Of a DNA stretch of 15,249 nucleotides, positions 13,459 through 15,249 are shown one piece after another. How positions within the stretch are numbered: the first letter of the stretch is position 1; each line of letters opens with the position of its first letter. The DNA is from JAZDJJ01 sp043804035 (lineage in GTDB: Bacteria; Bacteroidota; Bacteroidia; Palsa-948): contig JAZDJJ010000027.1 in the NCBI GenBank assembly GCA_043804035.1, positions 1 through 15,249 on the forward strand, in the 5' to 3' direction. The position numbers and the translations under genes are program-made. The notes beneath the pieces were generated by a model. It saw only the letters and a program-made list of their open reading frames with translations, did no database searches and was not told where the DNA came from.

Positions 13459-13466
13459 TACTTTTG
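13459..13466 (+). promoter_or_regulatory. Candidate -7 box for the 3-hydroxyacyl-CoA dehydrogenase gene
   Basis: TACTTTTG fits TAnnTTTG and lies 26 bp before the ATG. The nearest -33-like sequence is CTTG at 13437-13440, which straddles the right inverted repeat of MITE copy B. The element may thus supply part of the promoter. Confidence 0.45.
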
Positions 13467-13492
13467 TCGGACAATAATAATTTTCATTATAT

Positions 13493-14386
13493 ATGAATGT
13501 TACAATCATCGGTTCAGGGACCATGGGAAACGGCATTGCACATGTGTTTGCCCAGAATAATTACAATGTTTCTTTGGTTGATATTTCAGAAGAAATATTG
13601 AAAAAAGCAATTATCACAATCGGAAAAAATTTAGATAGACAAATTGCCAAAGGCATCATCACCGAAGAAGCAAAACAATCTGTTTTGGGAAACATAAAAA
13701 CATTTACCAAAGTTGAAGACGGAGCCAATAATGCCAATCTGGTAGTGGAAGCCGCTACAGAAAATACTGAAATCAAGTTTAATCTTTTTCGCCAGTTGGA
13801 TTCAATTTGCAAGGCAGAAACAATTTTTGCCAGTAACACTTCATCAATATCCATCACAAAAATTGCTTCTGTTACAAAACGTGCAGATAAAGTTATCGGT
13901 ATGCACTTTATGAATCCTGTACCTGTTATGAAATTGGTGGAAGTAATACGCGGTTATTCTACTTCTGATGCCGTGATGAAAACTATCATGGAACTTTCTC
14001 GCAAGTTGAATAAAATTCCTGTGGAAGTGAATGATTATCCGGGCTTTGTCGCAAACAGAATTTTAATGCCGATGATAAACGAAGCCATTTATTCTTTGTA
14101 CGAAAGTGTGGCAAATGTTAAAGAAATTGATTTGGTGATGAAACTCGGAATGGCTCATCCGATGGGTCCGCTCCAACTTGCTGACTTTATCGGATTAGAT
14201 GTTTGTCTTTCTATTCTTAATGTTCTTTACGATGGATTAGGAAATCCAAAATATGCTCCTTGTCCGCTTCTCGTAAACATGGTTGCAGCAGGACATCTTG
14301 GAGTAAAATCAGGTAAGGGTTTTTATTCTTACCAACAAGGAAGCAAAGAATTGATAGTTGCAGAACGGTTTAGAAAAAATTGTTAG
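13493..14386 (+). CDS. hbd: 3-hydroxybutyryl-CoA / 3-hydroxyacyl-CoA dehydrogenase
   Basis: A 297-residue stand-alone dehydrogenase that interconverts (S)-3-hydroxyacyl-CoA and 3-oxoacyl-CoA, in butyrate-type metabolism or beta-oxidation. The N-terminal Rossmann fold has GSGTMG (7-12), and Asp30 at the end of the second strand points to NAD(H). The catalytic set Ser117, His138 (MHFMNPVPVMKLVE), Glu150 and Asn188 (GFVANR) keeps exactly the spacing of the well-studied human enzyme (21, 12 and 38 residues). The C-terminal dimerisation domain has the typical HPMGPLQLADFIGLDVCL and a closing GVKSGKGFYSY. The length matches bacterial Hbd/PaaH proteins. No crotonase, thiolase or acyl-CoA dehydrogenase gene is next to it, so whether it serves synthesis or degradation cannot be read here. 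The next gene is convergent, 20 bp away. Confidence 0.96.
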   Translation: MNVTIIGSGTMGNGIAHVFAQNNYNVSLVDISEEILKKAIITIGKNLDRQIAKGIITEEAKQSVLGNIKTFTKVEDGANNANLVVEAATENTEIKFNLFRQLDSICKAETIFASNTSSISITKIASVTKRADKVIGMHFMNPVPVMKLVEVIRGYSTSDAVMKTIMELSRKLNKIPVEVNDYPGFVANRILMPMINEAIYSLYESVANVKEIDLVMKLGMAHPMGPLQLADFIGLDVCLSILNVLYDGLGNPKYAPCPLLVNMVAAGHLGVKSGKGFYSYQQGSKELIVAERFRKNC

Positions 14387-14406
14387 AGATTTGAAATTTT
14401 AAACAT

Positions 14407-15060
14407 TTACACTTCCTCGTCTTCTATTTGATGAATAATTTCCTCTATGAGTTTATCTTCACCAGATGTGGGATTGTACTTTGTTTTGAGATTGTTGCCA
14501 AAAAAGAAAGCAAATGACTGCCACAGGATTGCAGAGAATGAACCCCGATAATCTTTTATCACTTTGTAAGTGAGCATTCCTGTTTCGCGATTAATCAACC
14601 TTATCAATATCCTTCCCTGATTTATTGTCAGATTTTTTAAATCACTTTCAAATTGCATCTTTAATTCTTTCTCCACTTTTTTCAAATAAGATGACCGCTT
14701 TTTCTCTGGTATGTTAACGAGTATAGCGTCATACTCCCGAAGTTTTACTGAAGCAAGAATCGCATAAGGATATACTTTGCGTACATCTCGCATAAGTTTC
14801 AAGTATGTTTGTTTTTCTTTTTCGTTTTTGAATGCACGTGCAGTAACAGCATCAAAATCTGATAAGGTAATTAAAGGAAGTGTTTCGCCATTGTAATGAA
14901 AAAATGGAAACGAAATTTTATTTTTAAAAATTGGTTTTGTATTTGCTACAGGTGTTTTGTCTTTCTTGTTTTGAGAGAATGTGCTGACAGAAATAAACAA
15001 TGCCAAAAGAATCATTGCAGAAATCATGCGTATTATGTAAATGGATTTTGTCATATTCAA
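14407..15060 (-). CDS. DUF4294 family exported protein
   Basis: A 217-residue protein of a family confined, as far as I know, to Bacteroidota, with no established function. Residues 5-30 form a signal peptide (IIRMISAMILLALFISVSTFSQ), so the mature protein should be periplasmic. Family-typical stretches are VRKVYPYAILASVKLREYD (93-111), LTINQGRILIRLINRETG (144-161) and FFGNNLKTKYNP (187-198). The middle (118-142) is rich in lysine and likely helical. Starts at codon 3 or 12 are also possible and would leave the signal peptide usable. No promoter is convincing upstream. It converges with the dehydrogenase gene. Confidence 0.87.
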   Translation of the reverse strand: MNMTKSIYIIRMISAMILLALFISVSTFSQNKKDKTPVANTKPIFKNKISFPFFHYNGETLPLITLSDFDAVTARAFKNEKEKQTYLKLMRDVRKVYPYAILASVKLREYDAILVNIPEKKRSSYLKKVEKELKMQFESDLKNLTINQGRILIRLINRETGMLTYKVIKDYRGSFSAILWQSFAFFFGNNLKTKYNPTSGEDKLIEEIIHQIEDEEV

Positions 15061-15119
15061 TTTAATTTTTCAAATATTATGCCATTGTACAAAGAAACCC
15101 GAATGAGAATTTATTACTT

Positions 15120-15188
15120 GTAGTGAGCGACGGTTGGTGAGCCAAGAGGTTGGTGAGCCCTGCCGAACCACCGAACCAAGCCGAACTA
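15120..15188 (-). repeat. Dispersed repeat, copy 2 (inverted relative to 3170-3238)
   Basis: Read on the minus strand it begins TAGTTCGGCTTGGTTCGG and ends GGCTCACCAACCGTCGCTCAC, as at 3170-3238, with differences confined mainly to the middle. It starts about 60 bp upstream of the DUF4294 start codon. The final 60 bp of the window (15189-15249) are AT-rich and hold nothing I can identify. Confidence 0.8.
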
Positions 15189-15249
15189 TTGAATACACTT
15201 TTCTATTTTCTATTAACTTTTTATGGTTAAGTTTCACAAGTTTTTAGTT

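Overview
The window looks like a piece of an AT-rich Bacteroidota chromosome, probably from an uncultured lineage. The evidence is lineage-typical genes: a DUF4294 protein, an HU-CCDC81/SPOR envelope protein, an RprX/RprY-like two-component pair, and an M16 peptidase paralogue without its zinc motif. Several TAnnTTTG promoter boxes and the weak Shine-Dalgarno context fit the same assignment. No rRNA, tRNA, CRISPR array, prophage or intact transposase is visible. The genus cannot be called.

Layout. Positions 1-1100 are gene-free and packed with repeats: two copies of a 92-bp direct repeat with a palindromic core, three tandem arrays that all have a 7-bp unit, and a 116-bp MITE-like element. 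The last heptamer array (19 units) ends 19 bp before mnmG (1104-3014, tRNA wobble-uridine modification). Positions 3015-4047 hold a dispersed repeat, a six-copy 21-bp array, and the deleted remains of an insertion sequence that still has candidate inverted ends and a promoter. On the minus strand, 7036-4048 is an apparent operon: the AcnX (aconitase X) large and small subunits, coupled by an ATGA overlap, then a catalytically dead M16 peptidase homologue. An Nramp metal transporter (7352-8608) diverges from this operon. After a roughly 100-bp hairpin repeat come a histidine kinase and its response regulator (8844-11181), 1 bp apart. Converging on them from the minus strand are a putative lipoprotein and an HU-CCDC81/SPOR protein (13122-11187). 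A 3-hydroxyacyl-CoA dehydrogenase (13493-14386) diverges from that pair, and a DUF4294 protein (15060-14407) converges on it. The window ends in an inverted copy of the repeat at 3170.

How it fits together. The genes are mostly housekeeping or metabolic: tRNA modification, metal uptake, envelope sensing, septum or cell-wall association, acyl-CoA metabolism, and an AcnX dehydratase of unknown substrate. The most unusual material lies between the genes. Four features stand out: (i) 7-bp periodicity recurring in unrelated tandem arrays; (ii) a MITE family with two 97%-identical copies and a solo end, whose substitutions avoid or preserve the predicted stems; (iii) two divergent intergenic regions (7037-7351 and 13123-13492) built from the same modules in the same order, a shared repeat carrying a -7-like box for the leftward gene followed by a MITE or MITE end next to the rightward gene; (iv) a shrunken IS that keeps its ends and promoter. 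Function for any of these is inferred, not shown.
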